This document shows, piece by piece, positions 1 to 9,865 of a stretch of 64,000 nucleotides of DNA. The position numbers and the translations under genes are program-made. Source of the DNA: Typha latifolia. Lineage: Eukaryota > Streptophyta > Magnoliopsida > Poales > Typhaceae. The first letter of the stretch is position 1; each line of letters begins with the position of its first letter. The DNA lies in NCBI GenBank assembly GCA_019914945.1, contig CM034101.1:8567188-8631187 (forward strand). Reading direction: 5' to 3'. A model generated the notes under the pieces. The model was not told the DNA's origin and searched no databases. It saw nothing but the letters and a program-made list of their open reading frames with translations.

Positions 1-1609
1 AGGCTTCATAATAGATTTATGATAGAGTTGACAGAAGTTCAATATATATTGGAATTAAAGAAGAACCTCATTTCACTTAGTATCTTGGAATCAAATGATT
101 TCACCATTATATGAAGAGGTCAAGCATTAAAGGTTTCTTTAAGAGGGGTATAAGAAGAAGAAATTTATACTTCTTGTATGGCTCTACAAATATTAACAGT
201 GTAGCTACGACTTCAAACAATTTAGTTGATGTCGCTAACACTACTATATTATGATATATAAGGTTGGTGCATCTCGAAGATAAAGCATTGCAAGGTTTGG
301 CAAGCCAAGGATTGCTAAAGAGTGCGAAGAGTCTCAAACTAAAATATTGCAAACACTGTACTATGGGCAAACAAACAAGGGTAAAGTTTGCTACCAGAGT
401 GCATCGATCCCAGGGCATCATGGACAATATCCACATGTATTAGTTTGGGACCTATGAGGAATGTTTTTTTAGGCAAAAAATATTAGCTTGTGACCTTCAT
501 ATATGACTATTCAAGAAGGTTTTGGGTATACACATTATGCACCATAATGATGAAGTGCTTGAGATATTTTGGAATTGGAAGAAAATGACTAAAAATTAAA
601 CGAGCATTCTCTAGTGGTGAAGCATTCGTCCATTTAGAATTTACTAGCTTTGATAGCACAATTTGACCTAGAGCTAGCTTAGATGGATGTAAAGACCGCC
701 TTCTTTCATAGCGATTTGGAGAAAAATATTTACATGTCCCAACTAGAAGGATTCAAAGTCAATGGGAAGGGGGATATGACTTGCAAATTGAAGTTCTTAT
801 ATGACCGATCTCTACGGCAATGGTATAAATGTTTTGGTTAGATCATGCAGAAATAAATATAAGAGAATCACTATGATCATTATGCCTATTTTAGAAAGCT
901 TTAAGATGGGTCCTTTATCTATTTGCGTTTATATGTAATGATATACTTATTACTTCTAAGAATAAGGTTGAGACTGATAAATTGAAGAATCAATCGTATA
1001 AAGAATTTGACTAAGAAGATACTTGACATGTAAATCAAAAGAGATCGAAGAAAAATGATAGTATGCTTAGCATAGGAGTAGTATTTGAAGAAAGTACTTC
1101 AACAGTTTAGCATTGACATCAAAATATTATTAGTTAATACACCGTTGGCACCTCACTTTATACTTAGTGCAGCTATGTTACCAAGTACAGATGTCGAGAG
1201 AGATTTTATATTCAAAGTATAATATGTAAGCGCAGGTGAAAACCTAGTGTATGCAATGATGTGCACTAGGCCAGATATCTCACAAGCTATTAACATTGTT
1301 AGTAGATATATGCATGCTCTAGGAAAGGGGTATTAGCAAGTTATGTGAATTTTGAGATACATTTATCTTACTCTCAAAGTTGGACTTAAATTTGTGAAAG
1401 ATGATAGATTGAGTCTACATCTTATTTGATATGTAGATTTGGACTATGTAGTTTATTTTAATAAGTGAAATTTTGTTACTTGATATGTATTTACACTTGC
1501 GAAATGATTGGTATACGAGAGATCTACCTTAGAGTTGATAGTTTCTCTATCTACTACAAATGTTGAGTATATGACAATGACAAAGGCCATAAATGATGCT
1601 ATTTGGTTG
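1..1609 (+). pseudogene. Decayed Ty1/copia polyprotein (INT, RT, start of RNase H)
   Basis: No long frame survives, but conceptual translation in shifting frames shows copia pol landmarks in order. Pre-integrase region at about 270-400 (LKYCKHCTMGKQTRVKF). Start of the integrase core at about 480-540 (YDYSRRFWVY). RT start at about 640-780 (MDVKTAFFHSDLEKNIYM). A degenerate YVDD region near 930-960. The CTRPDIS motif near 1250-1300, and an RNase H segment at about 1530-1609 (STTNVEYM). The second half of integrase is missing between about 590 and 615. Numerous stops and indels make it non-functional. The reading continues beyond the insertion at 1615-2591. Confidence 0.85.
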
Positions 1610-1614
1610 ATTGG

Positions 1615-2591
1615 TGATACGATCACACCTCTGGCTATGGAGCTCTGATACCGGCTTGATACGATCTCGCCTTTTTGGTGAAGGGTCGATCTCTTCCAAT
1701 TCTTGATCTGGACTAGATCTGGCACAGAACTTTGAAATAAGATCCCGAAATATGTCGCCGTCGGATCGACGTGAAACTTTGATATGTTGTAGCCCCAGAA
1801 AAGATCTTTCCAACAAATCTAGTTTCAGGCGAATCGGAGTTGGGGATCTCGAGATATCGTTCATTTAGTGGACAAACATCAGGATGCTCTGTTTTGGATC
1901 CGTGGATGGAGGCACGAGATCCTAGGTAATGGTGGATGGTGGACCGGTGTTAATGTGGTGGCACCGGTGAAAAGTGATGGTGGAAGGGTTGTGGTTGATG
2001 GAAGGATTAGGGCAAGTGTTGGATAGATTGGACGAAGGGGAAGAAGAGGGCCACCCCTAAGGGACTAGGGTGATTAGCCGAACGAGGGAGGTTAGAAGTG
2101 GCGTCGCCGGGGATTGAGAGAACGGGAGCGAAGAAGACGAAAGAGGCAAGGCAAAACTCAATCTCAATAATCAATCCTCAATTTGGTTGCCTACCACATC
2201 CTTTTATAGGCTAACCAACAACTCAAATTAACCCTAAAAACATAATTTTCGTCGACCGCGTTCGAACTCGCCCGACCGCGTTCGAACGCACCGAGTTCGC
2301 TCTTCTGGATTTGCGAATGCGATGCAGGCGTTCGAACGCGCAATCGAACGCGCCTGTCGGTATTTGTAAACGCGATGCAGGCGTTCACAGTGCGTTCGAA
2401 CGCACAGTACATTCTCTTCACCACGTTCACAACCCCGTTCACAAACCGCGTTCGAACTCACTCCACCCGCGTTCGAACGCGACTTACAGAAAACTTATTT
2501 TAATGGAAATTAAACACTAAAACATGAAATAAAAACACTCCTAAAGTGAATCCATGCTCGAGACGACGTTGGTGAAGTCCGAATCGTATCA
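1615..2591 (-). mobile_element. Solo-LTR-like gypsy insertion with 5-bp target duplication
   Basis: Bounded by perfect 5-bp direct repeats ATTGG (1610-1614 and 2592-2596) and imperfect terminal inverted repeats TGATACGATC/GAATCGTATCA. It is the reverse complement of the element at 34721-35737. On the minus strand it starts in U3, carries a GCGTTCGAACGC-type array (about 2240-2480) and a TATAAAAGG box (revcomp of about 2204-2212). Its last part holds a copy of the PBS-like GGTATCAGAGC (revcomp, about 1645-1655), followed by a second GATCGTATCA terminus. It therefore includes about 42 bp beyond the usual LTR end. No coding sequence; it interrupts the copia RNase H. Confidence 0.85.
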
Positions 2592-2596
2592 ATTGG

Positions 2597-2830
2597 TTAG
2601 ATGGATGACTTATGCATATATCAAGAGCAAGTGAAGTTGCATTGTGATAGCTAGAGTTTAATTTGTTTAGCAAAAAATTAACTTTATTACCTTAGAACAA
2701 GCACATAAATGTCTAAATTTATTTTGTGACGAAAATTTTGGAAGAAGACAATTTTATTTACAAAATTGGAATTGTAGATAATTCTACAAATATGTCAATA
2801 GAAGTGGTGACAAGGGTTAAGTTCCAGCGG
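2597..2830 (+). pseudogene. Copia RNase H C-terminal remnant
   Basis: Continues the decayed copia pol after the insertion. The translation from about 2640 reads CDS-SLICLAKN followed by LYYLRT, the usual copia RNase H tail (CDN/S..A..L..NP..H.RTKHI). Near 2800-2835 it reads TRVKFQRCLDLI, the copia C-terminus. Several in-frame stops occur. Joining 1609 to 2597 restores the expected domain order, which supports the insertion boundaries. Confidence 0.75.
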
Positions 2831-3560
2831 TGTTTGGACTTAATCAATATCACACATGTTTGATTATTTTGGATTTGGCGTCCTAAGATGCAAATTTACA
2901 AACAGTGCATTTTGTGAGATTTTATTCACTTTGCATTGGTGAAGAGAAACTTGTTTGAAGCCTTGCAGTTATCTCAAAGATAGAGAATTGTTGAAGATTG
3001 GCTTGAATAAAAAGAAAATCAATTGAACGGGATTGGATCTATTTGAACAGTGTTATTGCAGGTTAGCATTCCAAGTTCCATGTGCTAGGCGTTTGGATGA
3101 ACTCTGGTGGCATTCGAACACCTAGGCACGAGAAAATATTTACACACCACATGTATTTAAATAGGTTATTAGAGTGTTTGAATGCCATTTTATGTTTTAG
3201 ATTAATGTTCGGAGGCATTGTAATAGGCATTCAAGCGTTCCAATGCCCAGTAGAATTTCTTCTCTATCAAGTCACCCGTAAACATAGATAAGTTATGATT
3301 TTAAGGTTATTATGAAAAAGCAAAACTTGAGAGATATAACCACTACTATAAAGAGGTAGATTGGAGTATCAAAAGCTTTGTACTTGGATTTGGATTAATA
3401 GGTCGAAACTTTGCACCACCTATAGAGAAGGAACATTATCGAACTGGTTCGTAATCGTATGCCTCTCCTTCTCTAATGATTACTTTCAATAAGAGTTCTT
3501 GTTTATGGTTTAATTGATTGATTGCTATTACCCTTCTATTAGCATCAAATTTTTAATATT
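2831..3560 (+). repeat. Probable decayed 3' LTR of the same copia element
   Basis: Lies directly downstream of the copia C-terminus. It contains decayed versions of the palindromic U3 motif (CATTCGAACACC near 3112, GTGTTTGAATGCC near 3174, GGCATTCAAGCG near 3227) and a CTATAAAGAGG TATA-like box near 3350. Ends are not definable, since no matching 5' LTR lies in the window. Assignment as LTR is inference from position and motifs. Confidence 0.4.
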
Positions 3561-4491
3561 CCCTTTTTGGTATTGCTTTTATCTATTACTTCCTATTGGA
3601 ATTAATAACCATCTTTCCTATTCGATTTATTTATGAATGATTAAGAATTGCTTTGTACAAAACTAAGCTACTTACATGAGCATATATAACGCATCGAAAT
3701 TAATACCAGTGGAACAGAAAATATCTTAAAATATCTCCTCTCTTATATATATTGCTACTAATTGGTTTATCGAGTTAACGAATTTTTTTATTTTTAATTG
3801 TTGAGCAACCAGTGTGAATGATGCTGCTTGGTCAGATATTTATATCCTGCCTCCGGATGCTCTCTAACGGCTATTCTTTTAAATGTACTATATTGTATCA
3901 AGTAATTCGCATTTATAAGGGACACGTCCCTCGACAGTCTACTGCAAGCTTCACGAGAAATAAAGCTGAAGTATAAAGTATATTTGACGATGCTGCCAAG
4001 TGGGACCTAGACTTTGACCCCTGCCTTTTTCCTCAACAAAGAAAAAGTAAACTAAACACAGATAATAATTTGATGTAATAAAATTGGGATCTATCCTGGG
4101 CCCGTAATCTAAGCACAAATCACAGACCTGGCCCACTCTCTACATTAGGGTGGGCAAGCAAATTAGTAGCCAAAAAATAGCAAGAATAAATCACCCAAAG
4201 TAGCCTTCTGATGAACCCATTGATTAACTTTAGCCCCCACCACGTGGAAGACTGGAAAGGAAGGAAAAGAAAAAGATACTGCAAACTTTACTTTCCAACA
4301 CTACTACTATAGTCTATAGCCCACTGGCTCTTTCCTGCCATTATGGCTCTTCTTTTTTACCCACCACTCTTTACTCCGTCCGTCCGTCCTTTCTTCTCTG
4401 TTCCCCTTACTGACACACCCAGGCCGGACCAGATTCTAGTTCACGATGCGGTCCACCCGGTCGTCTTAACTGAACCCAAAGCGGACCCAGA
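3561..4491. other. Gene-free spacer downstream of the subtilase
   Basis: AT-rich up to about 4300, then progressively GC-rich towards the stop codon of the minus-strand gene. No retroelement domains or tandem repeats seen. The part next to 4491 should hold the 3' UTR of the subtilase; no clear polyadenylation signal was picked out. Confidence 0.5.
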
Positions 4492-6801
4492 TCACATCGG
4501 CTGGATCCAGGAGACCACGATGGGGCTCCTGACCTCGTGGGCCCCGTCCGACCACACGAGATAGGCATACGCCGGCGCGGTCGTTGCCGCCGCCGCCGAC
4601 ACCGTGACGGCGAAGCTCCGCTTCCTCGCCGCCGCCGAGAATGCCAGCTTCCTCGGCCTTACGCTCACTACTACACCGTTCGCCGCCGCCATTTCAAGTC
4701 TGTTACGGTAGACGGCATCCGCGGTGGTTCCCACGTTGGTCACCATCCTCATGACAGTTCGGGTCTGGTTCCCCGCGCCGCTGTCGAAGGTCACCGAGAT
4801 AGAGGGGTAGTTGAGGTCCGGTATCGCGGGCTTCCTAGCCGGGCACGCCTCCGGCGCGTGCGTTATGACCTGGATGGTCTTGGCGTCGTAGCCCAAGGCG
4901 CAGAGGTAATTGACGTAGTCGGCGTCACCAAGATCGTAGACCAAACCGGGGTCCATGGCCTTCCCCAGGTTGAGATGCCCCGCCCCGAAATCGAAGGGGG
5001 AGGCAGGGCGACCGGTCGACTCGTCCGTCACGTGTCCGCCGCGGTTGTCGGCCACAGTGGCCGTGGTCATCATCGCGGAGCGGATCATGGCGGGGCTCCA
5101 ATTCGGGTGCGCAGACTTGAGTAACGCTGCGGCACCGCTCACGTGCGGGCAGGCCATGGAGGTGCCGGAGAGGATGTTAAACTCGGTGCGGCGACGGTCC
5201 GATTCGAGCCCCGTCGGCCCCGTCGCGCCGGTCCACGCCGCCAAAATATTGACTCCGGGGGCCACTAGATCCGGCTTGAGTACCTCCGGGCTCAGCCCGT
5301 TGGGCCCGCGTGCAGAGAAGGAGGCCACCACCGGCGCCGGCTTGACCCCGAGAACAGTCCCTTTAAAGTTGATGGTAGCGACAGGGTTTGTGGCCGAGGC
5401 GACGTAGGATTTGAGGGCGTCACCCTCGTCGGCTCCCACCGCGCACGCAGGGAGCACGTGCGCGTCGCCGACGAGGCCCTCCCCGTTGGACGCGCTGTTG
5501 GCGAGGACCATACCTGCGCCGCCGGCTTCCTTGACGACCTGCCCTTTCGCAACGCGCGGGCTGCTCCCGCGGTCGCAGATGACAATTTTGCCCCCGACGA
5601 GCTTGGGGTCGAGCGAGTTCTCCATGCAGAGAGACGCGGAGAGGCCTCCCGAGCGGCCTGGGTAGACGATGGGAAGCATCGAGCGGTTGAGGAGCTTACC
5701 GGAGTAGAGCGACACGCCAGCAAGTCGGCGACCATCGCCGAGAACCACGTAGGCTGGGAAGGTCCGGTCGATGGTCCCGGCGCCGACGGTAGTAAGCCAT
5801 GGGGCTAGGTTGGTCACTGACATCGGGGTGGGCCCGTCATTGCCGGCCGAGGTAGCTACAAACACCCCTCGCTTGACGGCGCCGTATGCACCGACGGCGA
5901 TGGGATCGAGATAGTACGGCGAAGCAACGCCGTCACCGCCGCCGATGGAAACGGAGATGACGTCCACCCCGTCCGCCACAGCACGGTCGAATCCAGCGAG
6001 GATATCGGAGTCAAGGCAACCAGAGTTCTTCCAGCAAACCTTGTACGCAGCCACTCGTGCCTTGGGGGCGACGCCCTTGGCGACCCCAGCGGCGTAGCCG
6101 TCCATGCTCGCGTCAAACGAGATGCTGCCGGCCGCCGTCGAGGCCGTGTGCGTCCCATGGCCGTCAGCGTCGCGCGGTGACATGAATTCCACCGTTCCGT
6201 TCACACCCCCAGACGTGCCGGCGGCTGCGTCATGACCTTTCGAGAAGAATCTCGCGCCGACCAGTTTCTTGTTGCAAAGCGTAGCCGGGAAGCCCGAACC
6301 GGAGTCGCATCCGCCACGCCACCGAGACGGGACTGGACCAAGATTGCGATCGGAGAAGCTGCGCCGTTCCGGCCAGACGCCGGTATCCAGGATGCCGACG
6401 ACGACATCGGAGCCGTAGTCGGAGAGGGACCAGAGGCCGAGCTGGGTCCGTAAACCGAGAAACTGGGGGGATCGCGTTGTGTGGAGGCGGCGCCGGCGGT
6501 CCTCAAATACAGCGAGCACGGCCGGGTGTCGGAGGAGCTCGGCAGCGCGGTCGGCGGACAAAGACGCCGAGAATCCGTGGAAGACCGTATCGTAGACATG
6601 GAGGAGATCGAGCGGCTCGCCGGAGCCGGCGCCGTTGAAAGCGGCGGAGGCGTACCAGTTGGCGTGGGTGGGGAAGACGGATGGTTTAGCTTGGTAGTCC
6701 ACCCGGAAGATGTAGGTCTTCTTCTGGGTAGTAGCCGTTGCTAGGGTTAGGATTAGGGTTAGGGTTAGGAGAAAGAAGAGATGGGGCAAACTGGAGGCCA
6801 T
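4492..6801 (-). CDS. SBT1.6: Subtilisin-like serine protease, SBT1.6 type
   Basis: Intact intronless frame of 769 aa, normal for plant subtilases (family S8). Order: signal peptide about 1-24 with a Leu/Thr-rich core; I9 propeptide about 29-107; probable mature start at the TTRSP motif (108-112); peptidase domain with Asp139 (GILDTG), His215 (GHGTHT), oxyanion Asn321 (SAGNDGP) and Ser548 (SGTSMACPH); protease-associated insert about 360-470; Fn3-like C-terminus about 663-768. Possible N-glycosylation at N201, N372, N567 and N678. Such enzymes are secreted to the cell wall and cleave proteins or peptide precursors. Motifs such as VFEDRRR and RDADGHGTHT match the Arabidopsis SBT1.6 group as I recall it. 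Very GC-rich, unlike its surroundings. The start is supported by the signal peptide and a TATA box about 50 bp upstream. Substrate unknown. Confidence 0.95.
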   Translation of the reverse strand: MASSLPHLFFLLTLTLILTLATATTQKKTYIFRVDYQAKPSVFPTHANWYASAAFNGAGSGEPLDLLHVYDTVFHGFSASLSADRAAELLRHPAVLAVFEDRRRRLHTTRSPQFLGLRTQLGLWSLSDYGSDVVVGILDTGVWPERRSFSDRNLGPVPSRWRGGCDSGSGFPATLCNKKLVGARFFSKGHDAAAGTSGGVNGTVEFMSPRDADGHGTHTASTAAGSISFDASMDGYAAGVAKGVAPKARVAAYKVCWKNSGCLDSDILAGFDRAVADGVDVISVSIGGGDGVASPYYLDPIAVGAYGAVKRGVFVATSAGNDGPTPMSVTNLAPWLTTVGAGTIDRTFPAYVVLGDGRRLAGVSLYSGKLLNRSMLPIVYPGRSGGLSASLCMENSLDPKLVGGKIVICDRGSSPRVAKGQVVKEAGGAGMVLANSASNGEGLVGDAHVLPACAVGADEGDALKSYVASATNPVATINFKGTVLGVKPAPVVASFSARGPNGLSPEVLKPDLVAPGVNILAAWTGATGPTGLESDRRRTEFNILSGTSMACPHVSGAAALLKSAHPNWSPAMIRSAMMTTATVADNRGGHVTDESTGRPASPFDFGAGHLNLGKAMDPGLVYDLGDADYVNYLCALGYDAKTIQVITHAPEACPARKPAIPDLNYPSISVTFDSGAGNQTRTVMRMVTNVGTTADAVYRNRLEMAAANGVVVSVRPRKLAFSAAARKRSFAVTVSAAAATTAPAYAYLVWSDGAHEVRSPIVVSWIQPM
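6742..6770 (-). repeat. Five TTAGGG-like hexamers inside the signal peptide
   Basis: On the plus strand five consecutive TTAGGR-type hexamers occur. On the coding strand they encode about residues 11-20, the alternating Leu/Thr hydrophobic core of the subtilase signal peptide. Confidence 0.8.
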
Positions 6802-6850
6802 CTGGGAGAGATGAAGGTGAGAATATGAGAGTGTGTTGAGTGCCCACTAA

Positions 6851-6862
6851 TTTTATTTATAG
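6851..6862 (-). promoter_or_regulatory. TATA box of the subtilase
   Basis: Reverse strand reads CTATAAATAAAA, about 50-60 bp before the ATG at 6801. This implies a short 5' UTR of roughly 20-30 nt. Confidence 0.7.
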
Positions 6863-7146
6863 AGAGAAAGGAATGGGAAACAGAGGAAGGGATCAGGGGA
6901 GTGAGTGGCGTGGTGGGTGAATGAGACAGTCAAAGAAGAAGAGATTTGTATTTTTTAATTCTTGTCTTAAAGTTTGAACTTAGATTTAAGCTCTTGTTCT
7001 CTTTAGATAATGGTAAATAATTGCTTTAGAAACAAGGATGTTTTTGCAATATTGTTTTATCTTTTTGGGCAGGGAAGTGGAGAGAATCGATGAGTATAGT
7101 TTCAAACTTTTTCATTAGCTGCCTTTATGCCCCTATGTGGGGGTGG
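6863..7146. other. Short upstream flank of the subtilase
   Basis: Between the TATA box and the hAT terminus, with no ORF and no recognised repeat except the last eight bases (7139-7146, GGGGGTGG), which are the left target-site copy. All proximal promoter sequence of the gene must lie in this stretch or across the 8-kb insertion. Confidence 0.6.
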
Positions 7147-7164
7147 TAGGGGTGAAAACGGGTC

Positions 7165-7385
7165 GGATTAAGTCCGATCCAATCCCCTATCTGATTCGGA
7201 TCAGATCAGATACAGATAGGAAAATCCTATCCGATCCAGATTTGGATACGGATACGGATAGCTATTTCCAAAAATATTTGGATCCGAATATGGATAGCCT
7301 TTTAGAAAAAAATCTAGATCCGGATACGGATACGGGTATAGTTGATTTTATTGGATACGGATTTAAATAACGGATATTCATTTAC
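7165..7385. repeat. Left subterminal repeats of the hAT element
   Basis: Many copies of GGATACGGATA and variants (ATCCGATCC, GGATCAGAT). Clustered subterminal motifs are the usual transposase-binding sites in hAT elements. Inverted counterparts (TATCCGTATCC) lie at 9060-9152 and 15030-15140. Confidence 0.8.
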
Positions 7386-7439
7386 CCGCTAAATAAATAC
7401 CCAACTAAAGTTAGTAAACCCTACCCTCTATCTCTCATC

Positions 7440-7830
7440 TACTCACCATCTCCCCTAAATCTCCATCGCCCTCACTGCTAACCGCGGCACCACCTCCATC
7501 TAAGGACTAAAATCCACATCGTTCGCATCTGTTTTCACCGCCTCCCTCGTCGAACTTGGCTCTCCTACACCGGCCCTCCCTCGTCGACCTCGGCTCTCCT
7601 CCACCGGCCTCACTCCACGGGTTCTCGATCCATCGCCATCACAGCTCGCCACCTCCATCTAAAATTCATCATCGCCATCACCGCCCTCCCTCCTCCGGCC
7701 CTCCCTCGTTGAGCTCGGCCCTCCTCCATGGGTCCTCCCTCCTCCTCCTCCACCACCACAGACCCTCCCTCCACGGGTCCTCCCTCCCTCCACCGGCCCT
7801 CCCTCCACTCCACTAGTCAGGTACTATCTA
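7440..7830. repeat. GC-rich degenerate repeat block inside hAT
   Basis: Imperfect repeats of CTCCCTCGTCGA, CTCCACCGGCC and CCTCC with strong strand asymmetry. Frames across it are Pro/Ser/His or Gly/Glu-rich low complexity and I do not regard them as genes. Origin unknown; it could be a captured genomic fragment. Confidence 0.6.
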
Positions 7831-8387
7831 TCATTCATAGCCATTTTTTATATCAACTAATTATAATAAAGTTAATGTCAAGTGTATTTGTGAGGCATTT
7901 TAAGCAAAATATATATTATCTTTTTCCCTAAAAACTATTTGTTAGTGACATCCATTGTCACTAGTTTTATCAAGCTGAAGCTGAAAGATAGTCTACCTAT
8001 GATTGAGATTGAGATTAAGTAGGAAATAAGAGAATGTTTCTCAATTCTATGAACATCCCATTGTAGATCTGGAATTATAGAAGCATCACTATAATATGAA
8101 GATGTTGATTTAAAAGGGGAAGTAATCATATTGTAAGTATTTTTCACTTTATATTTTAAGTTGATTAATCTTGTTTCTTTATATTACTTTTAAGTTGGTT
8201 AATTTCATTTCATTTATTTTGTAGATGCACTTGAAGAGGAGGATTGTTTGAATGGTTGGATGTTTTGACGTTTTGTTTCTCTCTAACTTTGGGATGTTGA
8301 TACTTTTTAAACTTGGTTAATTTTATTTGTTGAAGTTCATATAAACTTGTGTCAACTCTAAACTTTATTTTGATGGATATTTTAATT

Positions 8388-8583
8388 GCTTTTGTGGTTG
8401 ATAATATGAACTTGTGTAAGGATAATTTATTTACTTTTATGGTTGACAATGTGAACTTGTACAAGGATATTATATTTGCTTTTATGGTTGACAATGTGAA
8501 CTTGTGCAAGGATGTTATATTTGCTTTTATGGTTGACAATATGAACTTGTGCAAAAATATTTTATTTGCTTTTATGGTTGACA
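8388..8583 (+). repeat. 45-bp minisatellite in hAT
   Basis: Units start at 8388, 8433, 8478, 8523 and 8568, exactly 45 bp apart, each containing a GCTTTTATGGTTGACAA-like core and TGAACTTGTGCAA. Because 45 is a multiple of three, one frame shows a 15-residue repeat, but there is no support for a real protein. Confidence 0.9.
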
Positions 8584-9049
8584 AAGTTAGAATCTCATTA
8601 TTGTTGTTGTTGTAATTTTTGGATCAATATGAACTTACTTTCTGATGTAGGTATGCTTATCTTTAATATATTTTCTGAAGAATTATAGATTTAGGAGAGG
8701 GCCTTATGCAGATATGTCCTCTGGCGGAATATGCAATGTTTCTCTAGTTCCTTCTTTCTAATTTTGTTCGAACTATTTGGTGCAGAAAAGAGCACATGCA
8801 GTAATAATCTGATGGAGGGATGCATGAAATTTTGGGTTAGTATGATATAGTAAAAATACTACTAATTCACAATCATTGGTTTATACACATTATATTTGTT
8901 TAAAGTCTATAACTTCTTTTGTTTTCTTTTTGCACCGTTACTATCTTTTTGCCAATGAATCAGTTCTCAAATACTATAAGTTTTGTTCAAATTGTATTTG
9001 AAGGATTTTAGACTTGATTGATATTTGTAGTAAGTTCATATTGATTATT

Positions 9050-9152
9050 TAAAATTTGATACGTATCCGTTTAAGATACAAAAATTTATCCGAATACTAT
9101 CCGATCCGTATCCTAAAACTATCTGATTCGTATACGAAAATTATCCGTATCC
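9050..9152. repeat. Right subterminal hAT repeats, part 1
   Basis: ATCCGTATCC/TATCCGTATCCG motifs inverted relative to the left end. The block is split from its continuation at 15020-15149 by the gypsy insertion at 9158-15014. Confidence 0.75.
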
Positions 9153-9157
9153 GTTTT

Positions 9158-9832
9158 TGATACGATTCAATCCATATTGGCTCCATGCGGGACATTGGGT
9201 TCATGGGAATGAACCTATTTATCTAGTTGAGTAAGTAGAATCAATAAAATCTATTTTTGTCAGGGTCGTTCGAACGCAAAGACCACGTTCGAACGGGGCC
9301 GTTCGAATGCCTGCATCATGTTCGCATCGACAAAGAACGGAATTGGCACGTTCGAACGCAATCGGGCGTGTTCGAACGCCTGCATCACATTCGCATCGAC
9401 AGAGAACGGAATTGGTGCGTTCGAATGCAATCGGGTGCGTTCGAATGCACCGCAGCGAAAGTATGGGTTAAGTTAGGGATGTTAGGGTTATTTGGGGTGT
9501 TTTTATATTAATTATGGAGTCCTTAGGGTGAGCCTCTATATATATATATGGAGGAAACCCTAACTGAGATGGTTCTTATCTGGATTGGAATTGGCTTTAG
9601 CCTCATCTTCTTCTCTTTTGTCTCTAGCCATTGGCGCCCTCTCCCACCTCCTTCCTTCCACCGCCCAAGTTTTTGGTCGGCCTTTTCCAGCCTCTAACCT
9701 CCATCTTCCACAACAACTTCTCCCCCTTCACACTAAGAACAAACCCTAGCATCCATCTAGCCATTGGAGGGTTATCAAGCTAGGATCTAAGTTTTAGAAC
9801 CGTTGTGGATCAGATTAGGCTGGTTCATAACA
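9158..9832 (+). repeat. 5' LTR of the nested chromovirus
   Basis: 675 bp; matches 14327-15014. U3 carries GTTCGAAC palindromes from about 9266 to 9450, followed about 90 bp later by a CTATATATATATATGG TATA box near 9535-9551. Directly followed by the PBS. Confidence 0.9.
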
Positions 9833-9834
9833 AC

Positions 9835-9847
9835 TAGTATCAAAGCC
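9835..9847 (+). other. Primer binding site, decayed
   Basis: TAGTATCAAAGCC, two changes from the tRNA-iMet complement TGGTATCAGAGCC, two bases after the LTR end. Confidence 0.8.
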
Positions 9848-9865
9848 AACTTTCCTTGGACCACT

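Noticed and set aside
4537..6744. Plus-strand and shifted minus-strand ORFs over the subtilase
   Set aside because: Shadows of a GC-rich gene; the 769-aa minus-strand frame has complete subtilase motifs and a signal peptide.
6742..6770. Interstitial telomere
   Set aside because: Only five imperfect hexamers, inside a coding exon; kept as a curiosity only.
7556..7816. 86-aa Pro/Ser/His-rich ORF inside hAT
   Set aside because: Low-complexity CCTCC-type repeats; no domain and no conserved copy to support it.
8210..8615. ORFs with a 15-residue repeat
   Set aside because: A 45-bp minisatellite is automatically open when a unit has no stop; both strands give such frames.
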